DNA of 64,000 nt from Phil1 sp040767925 (GCA_040767925.1 JAXGNN010000001.1:62001-126000), one strand, 5' to 3'; shown: positions 33,037 to 41,261, counted from the stretch's first letter. The notes: generated by a model not told the origin, from the sequence alone. A program made the numbers and translations.

Positions 33037-35661
33037 ATGATCCTCTCAGGCGAGCCGATTAAGGGCTTTGAACCGCTCTGGGGCAATTGGTATGCGGACG
33101 AACTGCTCGGCGAAGGCGGTTACGGGCGCGTGTACAGGCTTGTCCGGCGCGACGGCGGCGGCACGTATTACAGCGCGTGCAAGCACATCACGATTCCGAA
33201 AAACGAGGCGGAAGTGCAAAGCGCGCGCGCCATGGGCATGGATAAGCAGTCCACATATACGTATTTCAGCGACATGGCCTCCCGCATACTCAACGAGATC
33301 AACATCATGTACGCCCTGCGCGGGGAGAGCAACATCGTCACCTACGAGGATCACATCATCCTCCATCAGGAAGGTGCGCTCAAATGGGATGTTTTCATCC
33401 GCATGGAGCTGCTCGTCCCCCTCTCCGCATACATTACGGATAATCCCATGGAGCCAGAGGAAATCCGCAGGCTCGGCGTGGAGATCTGTTCCGCGCTCGA
33501 GGCGTGCGAGGCGTATAAGATCATCCACCGCGACATCAAGGAAGGCAACATCTTCCTCAACCCGCGCGGCACCTTCAAGCTGGGCGATTTCGGCATCGCG
33601 CGCGAGATGATGGCGGGCAACATGAGCATGAGCATGCGCGGCACGCCCTCGTACGTCGCGCCCGAAGTGTACAACGGCAGGCCGTACGACGCGACCGTGG
33701 ATCTCTACTCGCTCGGCATCCTGATGTATAAGCTCCTCAACAACAACCGGTATCCCTTCTTCCCGCCCGCGCCGCAGATGGTCACGGTGGAAAGCTCCGA
33801 GCAGGCGTTCGCCATGCGCATGCAGGGCGCCACACCCGCCTGGCCCGCCAACGGGGACGACGCTTTGCGCAGCGCCGTCATGAAGGTGATCAGCTTCGAC
33901 CCGCGCCGGCGCTTCCAGAGCGCTTCCGAAATGAAGGCGGCGCTTCTCGGCCGCGCGATCGTCGCCGCGGCGCAGCCCGTCTACGCCGCGTCCGGCACGC
34001 CGCATACCCCGCGCCCCCAGCCCGCGCCGAACGCTGCGGCAAACGCATCGCAGGGTTTCGCACCGAACGCCGGCTATATTCCCCCGCAGCAGCCCGTGCC
34101 CGGCTACGCATACGCGCCTCCCCGGCCGCAATCCGCACCGGCCGCGGCTTCACCCGTATACTCCCCGGCGCAGCAAAACGCCGTCCCATCCCCCGCGTAT
34201 GCTCCGGCGCAGCAAAACGCCGTTCCCCCCCCTGCGTATGTTCCGCCGCAGCAGGGAACCGCGGCGTACGGAAAGCAGAAAAAAGGCGGCGCGGGCATCA
34301 TACTGGGCGTCATCGGCGGCGCGGTGCTGCTCATCGCGCTGATCGTCGTGCTGCTTTCGGGCAGCGGCTTCGGCGCGGCGGATAAGTATAAAAAAGCGCT
34401 GGCTTACGAGGTCATGGGAAGCTATGAGGAGGCGCTCGAGCTCTTTTTGGACATCCCGAAATATGAGGACAGCGCGGAGCATATCGGCGCGCTGCGGTAT
34501 AAGCTCGTCGACGAATACCTGAAGGCCGGGACCCCCTCCCTGGCTGCGGCCATGCTCGATTCCACAACCCTCGGCGACGCGCCGAGTGCTGAGCAGAGCG
34601 CCGAGCTCCAGTTCTACCGCATCAAGGTGGATTTTGCCGAGGGGAATTACGACGCCGCTTTCTCCGGCGTGACCTCGCTCTATTCCTCTCAGGCCAATTT
34701 TGAAGCCTACGAGCAAAAACTGATGGATTTTGCGGCGTCGTGGATCACGGAACATGCCTCCACGGAGCAGGCGGCCGCGCTGCAAACCCAGTTTGCGGAT
34801 AACAGAACCGCGCTCAAGCTTATCAACCACAGCGTATACGCCAAGGCCAGCGCCCTCCTCGAGGCGGAAAACACGGCGGACGCCAAAACCCTCTTCGACG
34901 CGCTCGGCCCCTACGACAACGCCGCAGATATGTCCAAGGAGTGCGTCTACCGCGACGCGGAGAAGGCCTTCGGCGACGGCCGCTTCGACGAGGCGCAGGC
35001 GCTTTTCAAGAGCATCTCCTCCTATTCGGACGCCGCGGACAAGGCGGACCTCTCGCTCTACCGCTACGCCTGCGCGCGTTTCACGAGCGGCGACTACGCC
35101 GGCGCGTTCGGCGACTTCTCCGCCCTCCTCGATACCGATTTCGTGCCGGACGACACCTTCTTCGACGATTATGACTGGCAGATATACGACGTCGCGAAGG
35201 CCTATTACGCCTCGGGCGATTACGAGAACGCGATCACGGGCTTCATCCTTTCGGGCAGTTACGAACGAAGCTACGACTATTTCACGCTGAGCCTCATCCA
35301 CCAATACGGCGTCACCGCGAGCGACAAGGACTCCCTCGTGGCGCTCATCGGGTTTGAGGACGCGGCCGCGCTCCTGCTCTCCACTTTCGACATCGCCTGG
35401 GAATTCCTCCTTGGCGAATGGTCGTGCAGCGCGGGCACGCTCGAGTTCAAGTCGAAAAGCGACAGCAACCACCTTACCTACTCGCTCTCCGCACCGGATT
35501 TCGGCGACTCGTGGGGCATCGAGAACGGCCTCTTGTATTTCTTCGACAGCGATTCCCCCTCGGATACCAGAAACGTGTATTTGTTCACCGTCGTCTCCAA
35601 GAACGAGATGAGCTGTTACGCGTACAAGAACGGCAACACGTACACCCTCAAGCGCAAGTAA
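33037..35661 (+). CDS. Transmembrane Ser/Thr protein kinase with tetratricopeptide-like exterior
   Basis: An 874-residue Hanks-type kinase. The Gly loop LGEGGYGRVY lies at 24-33, the ATP lysine in SACKHI (K49), the catalytic loop is HRDIKEGN (164-171), the Mg site DFG (184-186), and the activation segment reads GTPSYVAPE. A proline/glutamine-rich linker with tandem repeats (about 315-410) leads to one TM helix (about 418-440). The external part lacks PASTA domains. It has repeated helical hairpins such as KKALAYEVMGSYEEALELF and EKAFGDGRFDEAQALFKSI, typical of tetratricopeptide-like arrays. Ligand unknown. The LytTR regulator follows after 10 bases. Confidence 0.88.
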   Translation: MILSGEPIKGFEPLWGNWYADELLGEGGYGRVYRLVRRDGGGTYYSACKHITIPKNEAEVQSARAMGMDKQSTYTYFSDMASRILNEINIMYALRGESNIVTYEDHIILHQEGALKWDVFIRMELLVPLSAYITDNPMEPEEIRRLGVEICSALEACEAYKIIHRDIKEGNIFLNPRGTFKLGDFGIAREMMAGNMSMSMRGTPSYVAPEVYNGRPYDATVDLYSLGILMYKLLNNNRYPFFPPAPQMVTVESSEQAFAMRMQGATPAWPANGDDALRSAVMKVISFDPRRRFQSASEMKAALLGRAIVAAAQPVYAASGTPHTPRPQPAPNAAANASQGFAPNAGYIPPQQPVPGYAYAPPRPQSAPAAASPVYSPAQQNAVPSPAYAPAQQNAVPPPAYVPPQQGTAAYGKQKKGGAGIILGVIGGAVLLIALIVVLLSGSGFGAADKYKKALAYEVMGSYEEALELFLDIPKYEDSAEHIGALRYKLVDEYLKAGTPSLAAAMLDSTTLGDAPSAEQSAELQFYRIKVDFAEGNYDAAFSGVTSLYSSQANFEAYEQKLMDFAASWITEHASTEQAAALQTQFADNRTALKLINHSVYAKASALLEAENTADAKTLFDALGPYDNAADMSKECVYRDAEKAFGDGRFDEAQALFKSISSYSDAADKADLSLYRYACARFTSGDYAGAFGDFSALLDTDFVPDDTFFDDYDWQIYDVAKAYYASGDYENAITGFILSGSYERSYDYFTLSLIHQYGVTASDKDSLVALIGFEDAAALLLSTFDIAWEFLLGEWSCSAGTLEFKSKSDSNHLTYSLSAPDFGDSWGIENGLLYFFDSDSPSDTRNVYLFTVVSKNEMSCYAYKNGNTYTLKRK
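34153..34252 (+). repeat. In-frame tandem repeat in the kinase linker
   Basis: Units of about 39-42 bp encoding variations of YxPAQQNAVPxPA are repeated two to three times (AQQNAVPSPAYAPAQQNAV). They give a flexible proline-rich tether and are a likely site of length variation. Confidence 0.75.
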
Positions 35662-35671
35662 GGCGTCCGGG

Positions 35672-36385
35672 ATGCTCAACCTCGCCATCTGCAGCCTCGA
35701 CGCGGAGCAAAACGAATATATCTCCTCGCTCGCCGTGCGGCACATCGAAAGCGAGCCCGTTCGCGCGGCCTCGTTCGAGAGCCCCGAGGCTTTCCTCAGC
35801 TACATGGACGCGCGCGGATACGACATGCACATCGCGATCGTGGACGTCGCGCTCGGCCGCTTCAACGGCATACGCCTCATGCGCCTCGTGCAGGAGAGAC
35901 TCCCCGATCTGCAGATCATATTCGCTTCCAAGTACCGCGAGTTCGTGTTCGACGCGTACGCCGTAAGGCACGTTTCATACCTGCCCCTTCCCCTGGACCG
36001 CGAAAGCTTCCGTTCCGCGCTCGACATGGCGCTCGAAAACATACGCCTGCGCCACAAGAGTTACCTGACGCTCGCGAAGTCGGGGCTGATTTCCCGCATG
36101 GACCTCGACGACATCATCTATATGGAAAGCAGCGCCCACACGCTCAACGTCTACCTCGCGCGCGGCGTGCAGTCCTTCCCCCGGCAACTCGAGAGCGTGA
36201 AGCCCATGCTCGACAACCGCTTCATCCACTGCCATAAGAGCTACATCGCCAACATGGATTACGCGCTTTCGCTCGACTCCTCCTCCATGTCCCTTCTGCT
36301 GCGCGACGGGCGCGCGGTGCCTGTGAGCGCGCGCAAGCTGCGCGAGACGCGCGGGATATTCGCGAGCTACCTTTCGCAGATGTAA
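35672..36385 (+). CDS. LytTR-type response regulator with degenerate receiver domain
   Basis: A 237-residue protein. Residues 1-125 form a CheY-like receiver with the phospho-acceptor position kept (IAIVDVALGRFNG, D58). The N-terminal acidic pair is reduced to SLD (AICSLDAEQ), and the conserved lysine after beta-5 is missing (YLPLPLD instead of a YLxKP-type motif). Residues about 130-237 are a LytTR DNA-binding domain (DDIIYMESSAHTLNVYL and a C-terminal VPVSARKLRE). No histidine kinase is adjacent; the Ser/Thr kinase gene ends 10 bases upstream. It may act without classical phosphorylation. Confidence 0.85.
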   Translation: MLNLAICSLDAEQNEYISSLAVRHIESEPVRAASFESPEAFLSYMDARGYDMHIAIVDVALGRFNGIRLMRLVQERLPDLQIIFASKYREFVFDAYAVRHVSYLPLPLDRESFRSALDMALENIRLRHKSYLTLAKSGLISRMDLDDIIYMESSAHTLNVYLARGVQSFPRQLESVKPMLDNRFIHCHKSYIANMDYALSLDSSSMSLLLRDGRAVPVSARKLRETRGIFASYLSQM

Positions 36386-36406
36386 TGCGGATGCATTATA
36401 GAAGAA

Positions 36407-36444
36407 TCAAGAACTGCCGGCGTCTTCGCGCCGGCAGTTCTTGA
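36407..36444. terminator. Bidirectional terminator, perfect 16-bp stem
   Basis: Arms 36407-36422 and 36429-36444 with a TCTTCG loop lie between the convergent LytTR and permease genes. Confidence 0.8.
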
Positions 36445-36457
36445 TTGCGCCATATGG

Positions 36458-37918
36458 TCAATCGTTCGCCTTTACTGGCCTGTTTTTCTTATTGAGCGCC
36501 TCGCTGATCTGCGTGTTGAAGAAGATGAGCACCGTGGGCACGAGCATGAAGAGGATTCGCCCGAGTATGGTGTTGGCGAACAGCACGATCACGCCCAGCC
36601 ACCGGTTCACGCCTACGAGGCGGCCGTACACGGCGTCCTGGCGGATGTAATCGTGCAGCAGGCCCGTCACGGAGCCCTCGGGATAAGAATCGATGTCGAC
36701 CTCAAGCATGGGATCGCCCGTGTCCGGGTCGTAGTATTTCGAAATCACCCTCCTTACCTGCACGGCGTACACCTTATCCTTGTAGAGCACGACTTCACCC
36801 TCGTTGATCTGGACGTACTGGTCCACCTTTTCGAAGAAGGTGATGTCGTTATACATGACGTCCGGCTCCATCGTCGAAGTTTGGAACACATAGGGGATGA
36901 AGCCCAGAAGCGCCGTCTCCTTCGCGGGCGACGCGTAGCTGAAAACGAGCAGCATCGCGTCTACAAGCAGCATCGCCGTAATGACGAGCGCCATCGCCGC
37001 CGTGACGAGCACGCTCAGGACGCCGTTCATCCTGCGCGGCTTATAGAGCTTGGCGAGGTCCTTGCAGGCCGCCGTCATGAACTGATCCTGCGTATCCGTG
37101 CGCACGGAGAGCGTCACGCCCTCCGGCATCGCCGGCGCGGCGCCCTCCTGCGCCATGGAGGGGTGATACCTCCTGCCCTCGCTCGAACCCTTGTAGACGC
37201 AGATCGCGATGCAGAGGCAGATGATCGCGGCGAGGATATAGACATAGCTGCTCTGGGTGAACAGGTTCGAGAAGGGCGAAAGCCTGGTACGGTCGACCGA
37301 CAGGGAGAAGAAGCCCGTCGCGAAGTGCACGGGAACGAGCAGGAGCGCGCACAGCCCCGACATGGTCCGCGCGTTGGAAATATCGCGAAAAAGCAGCGAG
37401 CAGGCCATCGTGATGACCAGAAGCGCCGTCGTGTTGATGAGCGCGATGAAGAACATGCTCCATATATAGTCCGGCACGAACGGGAATCTCATCACGGAGC
37501 TGATCGCAAGCGTCGTGAGGAAGCCCGCCATCATGATGATGTACTGCGAAACGAGCTGCACGGCTATTTTGGAATACACGAGCCTTTTGACGTCATACCC
37601 CAGGTGCAGCGGCGCGTACCAGACGTTTGCGAACACCTCCGCGAACGACACCGCCTTGAAGCGGACGATGTTGTAGAGGGCCGTGCCGATATAGGAGACG
37701 CCGAGGAAGATCAGGAGCGTCGTGTGGTAACTCGCCTGCATGTAATACGACGCCTGGTCGGCGAGCACGCTGCGCTTGAGCGTCTGCAAAATGAAAAACG
37801 CGGAAAACGCCAGCATTCCCTCGAACACGCCCACGCCAGCGAGCAGCGAAAACGTGCTGCGCTGCTTGCTCATGCCGTAGTTCAGCTCTTTTTGGATGCT
37901 TCCGACGCGGTATATCAT
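36458..37918 (-). CDS. ABC-type membrane protein fused to an inactive SipW-like signal peptidase domain
   Basis: A 486-residue membrane protein. Six TM helices (about 24-243) resemble an ABC-2-type permease half. After a cytoplasmic loop, TM7 (about 298-326) leads to an extracytoplasmic region (about 330-430), then TM8 (about 437-465). This TM-domain-TM layout and the stretch GFIPYVFQTSTMEPD mirror SipW peptidases (compare FGYYVFTVRTGSMVPT in the neighbour at 38.9 kb). The catalytic Ser is replaced by Thr (STMEP) and the HRI histidine by Arg (VRRVI), so peptidase activity is unlikely. It overlaps the ABC ATPase-like gene by 4 bases. Last gene of the riboswitch operon. Confidence 0.7.
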   Translation of the reverse strand: MIYRVGSIQKELNYGMSKQRSTFSLLAGVGVFEGMLAFSAFFILQTLKRSVLADQASYYMQASYHTTLLIFLGVSYIGTALYNIVRFKAVSFAEVFANVWYAPLHLGYDVKRLVYSKIAVQLVSQYIIMMAGFLTTLAISSVMRFPFVPDYIWSMFFIALINTTALLVITMACSLLFRDISNARTMSGLCALLLVPVHFATGFFSLSVDRTRLSPFSNLFTQSSYVYILAAIICLCIAICVYKGSSEGRRYHPSMAQEGAAPAMPEGVTLSVRTDTQDQFMTAACKDLAKLYKPRRMNGVLSVLVTAAMALVITAMLLVDAMLLVFSYASPAKETALLGFIPYVFQTSTMEPDVMYNDITFFEKVDQYVQINEGEVVLYKDKVYAVQVRRVISKYYDPDTGDPMLEVDIDSYPEGSVTGLLHDYIRQDAVYGRLVGVNRWLGVIVLFANTILGRILFMLVPTVLIFFNTQISEALNKKNRPVKAND

Positions 37919-38898
37919 GTTCTTCTCGCCTCCAGCAGCGCTTCCTCAAGCGTTTTCTCGCCCGTGATCATGCCTTCCGTGCGAATTCCGCGCGCGGCAA
38001 GATGCTCCATGATTATCAACGGATTCCCGCTCCCATAGAGCTTGAGCTTTCCCGGCCCTTGAACGATCCCGAGCTCGGGGAACGCCTCGGCGATCAGGTC
38101 CGCAGCCTTACGCGCCTCAACGCTGAAAATCGTCACCAGCCTGCGGTCGTATTTCTCGCAGAGGGCTTTGATTTCGCCGCTTACGAGGATGCAGCCGTCC
38201 GCCAAAAGCGCCGCGTGCGTGCAGCAGCGGCCCACGAAGCCCTCGTCCGGGCAGACGAGGAAAACGGTTTTTCCTTCCTTGGACATGCGCGCGAACAGCC
38301 GCGTGAATTCCGCGTGCCTCTCGCGCGGAATCCCCGTCATGGAAAGGTCCGCCATTACGATGCGCGCCTTCGAGGCGCACGCGGCGTGCAGGGAGACGAG
38401 CATGCGCTCGTCCCTCGTGAGGTGCGCGATGCGCGTGAGCGCCATGCGGTAGGAGCCCGTGTCGAGCAGGAGCTCCAGCCAGCGCTCTTGGATCACCTCA
38501 TGCTTGTCGCCCGCATGCTCCGAAATGAACATGAGGTAAGTCAGCACCTGCATGTGATCGTAGAGCACATCCTGATCGTTGACGTAGAACACGTGGGGCA
38601 GTATGCGGCGCTTTTTGCGCATCATGCCCGTTTCCATGAGGATGCAGCGGCCCTTCTCGTGCGGCTTGAGCGTGCCCGCGATCTCGGCGATCAACTGCAA
38701 TGCGAAGCGGTCTTCCCCCGTCACGCCGAATATGCTCCGGGCGGGCACCTCGAGGGAGACGGACTGCAAAACGGGCGTATCCCCATCCTCATCCTTCGCG
38801 TAGCGCTCCATGGACGACACGCAGTTCATGGAAAGCGCCGTGCGGACGGTTTCCGGCAGGACGAATTTCTTGTTTTTCTTAAACAATCCTTCCATCAT
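37915..38898 (-). CDS. ABC-transporter ATPase-like protein lacking a Walker A motif
   Basis: A 327-residue protein with an ABC nucleotide-binding-domain outline: TPVLQSVSLEVPARSIFGVTG, a Q-loop-like region, LTRDERMLVSLHAACASKAR at the signature position, and RIVMADLSMTG as Walker B. The P-loop reads GVTGEDRFALQL, without GK[S/T], and the LSGGQ signature and catalytic glutamate are lost. ATP hydrolysis is improbable. The 4-base overlaps with sipW upstream and the permease-like gene downstream argue for tight co-expression as a complex. The start at 38898 follows GGAG. Confidence 0.75.
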   Translation of the reverse strand: MMEGLFKKNKKFVLPETVRTALSMNCVSSMERYAKDEDGDTPVLQSVSLEVPARSIFGVTGEDRFALQLIAEIAGTLKPHEKGRCILMETGMMRKKRRILPHVFYVNDQDVLYDHMQVLTYLMFISEHAGDKHEVIQERWLELLLDTGSYRMALTRIAHLTRDERMLVSLHAACASKARIVMADLSMTGIPRERHAEFTRLFARMSKEGKTVFLVCPDEGFVGRCCTHAALLADGCILVSGEIKALCEKYDRRLVTIFSVEARKAADLIAEAFPELGIVQGPGKLKLYGSGNPLIIMEHLAARGIRTEGMITGEKTLEEALLEARRT

Positions 38899-39452
38899 TT
38901 CGGGCTCCAAAGCCTGGGCAGCGTGAACACGAATACGAACTCGCTGATCACCCTGTCCGGTGTAAGCGCTTCAGGGTCGACGGCGTTGTTGGCGTTATCC
39001 CCTTTGGTGACGTAGCTCACGGAGCCGTCCTCAGCCACGTTGCGCTCGATGATCCTGTGCGTGACGACGGTCCCATCCTCCTGGTAAAAGGTCACGATGG
39101 TGTCGGGCCCGATCAAAGCGGGGTCATCCGGCGTATGCGAAAGGATGTAGCTGCCTATGGGGAGCGTAGGCACCATGCTGCCTGTCCTGACCGTAAACAC
39201 GTAATATCCAAAAAGCGAGGGCAGCTTGCCGTCGGCCTTGGACTGCAAGCCGAGATACAACATGGCGAGCAGCGCGAACACGAGCACGAGATAGAGCGCG
39301 TTGAAGACGATTTTTCGGATCTTCTGCGCCTTCGTCAGCCGCTTTTTCGGCTTGCGCGCCTTTTTATCGCGCGTCGCTTCCGCGCGCGTCTGCTCGAGCA
39401 GGGATTCGATCTCTTCCCTTGTGGCGTACTTGGGCGCGACCGTGCTGTCCAT
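38895..39452 (-). CDS. sipW: SipW-type (ER-type) signal peptidase I
   Basis: A 185-residue S26B protease. A basic N-terminal cytoplasmic region (about 1-46) leads to one TM (about 49-70). The catalytic Ser is in RTGSMVPT and the His in VVTHRII, the Ser-His dyad of archaeal/ER-type peptidases. The KGDNANNAVDPEAL box is also present. SipW cleaves TasA-like matrix proteins; three candidate substrates lie immediately upstream. Oddities: Val replaces the usual Glu of GSMEP, and the C-terminal TM of typical SipW is missing because the protein ends at LPRLWSPK. Confidence 0.9.
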   Translation of the reverse strand: MDSTVAPKYATREEIESLLEQTRAEATRDKKARKPKKRLTKAQKIRKIVFNALYLVLVFALLAMLYLGLQSKADGKLPSLFGYYVFTVRTGSMVPTLPIGSYILSHTPDDPALIGPDTIVTFYQEDGTVVTHRIIERNVAEDGSVSYVTKGDNANNAVDPEALTPDRVISEFVFVFTLPRLWSPK

Positions 39453-39868
39453 CAGCTTGCGCCCCCTTCCCCTTCGGCGCTTTCAACGCCGGGGGAAGCC
39501 GGCGGCTCCGCCTGCGCGCCGGTTTCGGTCGCATCGGGCGTCGGCGTGGCGGCGTCAGGGGTCGGCGTCGGAGACGCCGCATCCGGGGTCGCTGTCGGGG
39601 AAGCCGCGTCCGAAGTCGGCGTGGGCGCAGCCGTCGCGTCTTGCGGAGGAGTCGGCGCGGGCGTGGGCGTTTCGCCCACCATGACGAACTGCTCTTGCGC
39701 CGCCATTGCGCCCGCCGCGGGAACGACGCCGCTCGTGCCCGATTCGCGAAGCGTCATCGTGCCGGTGACCGTGACGGTTCTGCTGTACGCAGCGTACGCG
39801 GTAGCGCTCAGGCCGAAAGCCAGAACGGCGATAAAGGCTATATATGCGATCCTTGCGGTTCTTCTCAT
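39452..39868 (-). CDS. Exported Thr/Pro-rich repeat protein, probable SipW substrate
   Basis: A 138-residue protein with a signal-like N-terminus (RRTARIAYIAFIAVLAFGLS, then ATAYAAYSRTVTV) that resembles SipW-dependent signal peptides. The second half is low-complexity Pro/Thr/Asp/Ala with repeats of the type TPTPDAA, likely an extended wall-spanning or stalk segment. The stop shares one base with the sipW ATG. AAGGAG precedes its start. No other homology is recognised. Confidence 0.75.
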   Translation of the reverse strand: MRRTARIAYIAFIAVLAFGLSATAYAAYSRTVTVTGTMTLRESGTSGVVPAAGAMAAQEQFVMVGETPTPAPTPPQDATAAPTPTSDAASPTATPDAASPTPTPDAATPTPDATETGAQAEPPASPGVESAEGEGGAS

Positions 39869-39878
39869 GTTACGCTCC

Positions 39879-40454
39879 TTAGGACGGAGTTTGCGCAGCG
39901 GTCACGGTGGCGGCAGCGGTCACGCGAAAGCCCTCGAAATCGCCGGGAATCGGTTTGCCGTACAGGTAGCGGTCGATGATGTAATCCAGAACGCCTGTTC
40001 TGCAGTAACCCGCCTCGGGAGAGGTATCCCAATAAAACCTGATGGTGACCGTCTGAGGGGAAGTATTCTGTATGTTGGCGTAATTCAGCGCATAGGTCGT
40101 GCCCGGCGAAATCTTTGTGTTGTTGACAAAGACGCTCAACCCGGTCGCCCAGGTACCCGAATAGCTCAAGTTCAAAGCAAAGGAGGCGTTAAGGGGAACC
40201 TCGCTGCCGCGCGCATCGAGCGTGACGGTCCACGTGCCGTTTCCTTTGGGGGTGACGGTCATATTGCCCAACGGCACCGTCTGCGCGCCGCTGCCGTTTA
40301 CGGTGAAGTTGATGTTCTTTGCGTAGATCGGCGATGAGGTCGCCCGCGTGCTCTGGTAATAAGCCGCGAGTGAATCGTACGACAGGGTCGCCACGATCGC
40401 CGCGATCAGCAGCAGGGGCAACGCGATTAGAAAGGCCTTTTTGGTTCTTGACAT
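39879..40454 (-). CDS. Exported beta-rich protein, probable SipW substrate
   Basis: A 191-residue protein with a TM/signal segment (about 7-27) followed by LAAYYQSTRATSS, similar to the processing region of SipW-dependent proteins. The mature part is Thr/Ser/Asn-rich with alternating hydrophobic residues, suggesting an immunoglobulin-like beta sandwich as in camelysins. Ten bases separate it from the next gene. No specific family is recognised beyond the signal type. Confidence 0.75.
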   Translation of the reverse strand: MSRTKKAFLIALPLLLIAAIVATLSYDSLAAYYQSTRATSSPIYAKNINFTVNGSGAQTVPLGNMTVTPKGNGTWTVTLDARGSEVPLNASFALNLSYSGTWATGLSVFVNNTKISPGTTYALNYANIQNTSPQTVTIRFYWDTSPEAGYCRTGVLDYIIDRYLYGKPIPGDFEGFRVTAAATVTAAQTPS

Positions 40455-40470
40455 GGCTACCTCCGGAATG

Positions 40471-40506
40471 TCATCGGGAGGGGCGGTTGCCTGCCCCTCC
40501 CGATGA
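40471..40506 (-). terminator. Perfect 14-bp hairpin inside the matrix operon
   Basis: Arms 40471-40484 and 40493-40506 with an 8-base loop lie between the TasA-like gene and the rest of the operon. No U-tract follows, so it may be a partial terminator or an RNA stabiliser that sets the first gene's level above the others. Confidence 0.6.
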
Positions 40507-40555
40507 GGGCTTGCTTCTTTAGCGGTGTCTCTTCGTTCCCGGTTCTTCTAAAGAA

Positions 40556-41062
40556 TCAGTTAGCCTCGCTTTTGTTGACGGAGGTGCCGGTGATGTCGAC
40601 CTGGAGCATGGATGCGTTGCCGTCGCTCATCATCTTCGTGTCGACGGCGCTATCCCCGCCGTACGGCCATGTCACGGTGAATGTCACCTTGGCGGTCGCG
40701 GCAGGCGCGAGCACGAAGGAATAAACGCTGCCCGTCCCCGTGGCCTTGTCGCAGGTAGAGGTCATCGAGAGCTGCGTGTTGGCGCCCTTGGAAGAAGCCG
40801 CGACAAGCGCGCCGTTCACATTGACGGTGGTGTCGACTTCGCCTTCGTTCTTGATGGTGACCTCATAGGTGACCTTGTCGCCCGGGGCGAGCTTGATATT
40901 CCCACTGAACGAGGCGCTTCTACCTTCTTTGATGGAGAACTGCTTGGCCACGATGTTGCCGGAATCGACATCAATGTGCTGCGTATAAGCCGCCATGGTG
41001 CCCGCGACAAGGGACGACACGACAGCCAGTACAAGTGCGACGATGAGGAAGAACTTCTTCAT
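40556..41062 (-). CDS. TasA/camelysin-like SipW-dependent exported protein
   Basis: A 168-residue protein starting KKFFLIVALVLAVVSSLVAG and then AAYTQHIDVDSGNIVAKQF, the pattern of SipW-type signal peptides with the mature domain right after. The domain contains beta-sandwich-like stretches (FSGNIKLAPGDKVTYEVTI, later FTVTWPYGG), matching the TasA/CalY group of biofilm fibre proteins and camelysins. As first gene after two c-di-GMP riboswitches, with a perfect AGGAGGG site, it is probably the most abundant product of the operon. Assignment rests on the signal type and context. Confidence 0.8.
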   Translation of the reverse strand: MKKFFLIVALVLAVVSSLVAGTMAAYTQHIDVDSGNIVAKQFSIKEGRSASFSGNIKLAPGDKVTYEVTIKNEGEVDTTVNVNGALVAASSKGANTQLSMTSTCDKATGTGSVYSFVLAPAATAKVTFTVTWPYGGDSAVDTKMMSDGNASMLQVDITGTSVNKSEAN

Positions 41063-41168
41063 AAAATACCCTCCTAATAATTAGTTGACAAGCCCATATG
41101 CCTGCGTTCGCGGCCGTAGCCAATTAAGAGGGTCCTGTGGCAGAACAAAAAAACCGACCCGCCTGCCA

Positions 41169-41252
41169 GATGGTAGCTGGCTGCCTTACGCTTTCGCGCT
41201 TAGGCCCTGTAGCTTTGCGCCGCCGCCTTTCGACGGGTTTGCCATGTGCACC
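41169..41252 (-). ncRNA. Cyclic-di-GMP-I (GEMM) riboswitch, second aptamer
   Basis: On the minus strand the element opens GGTGCACATGGCAAACC, has a GAAA-capped P2 stem, the tetraloop receptor GGCGCAAAGCTAC, GGGCCTAA, a second GNRA hairpin (GCGCGAAAGC) and closes with GGCAGCCAGCTACC. All conserved GEMM-I parts are present in order. A T7 run (41147-41153 on the complement) 16 bases after the aptamer suggests a terminator-type expression platform, though I could not fold a classical stem with confidence. Confidence 0.9.
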
Positions 41253-41261
41253 TTAACCTTT

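Noticed and set aside
34150..35745. A 531-codon minus-strand frame
   Set aside because: Antisense shadow of the external half of the Ser/Thr kinase.
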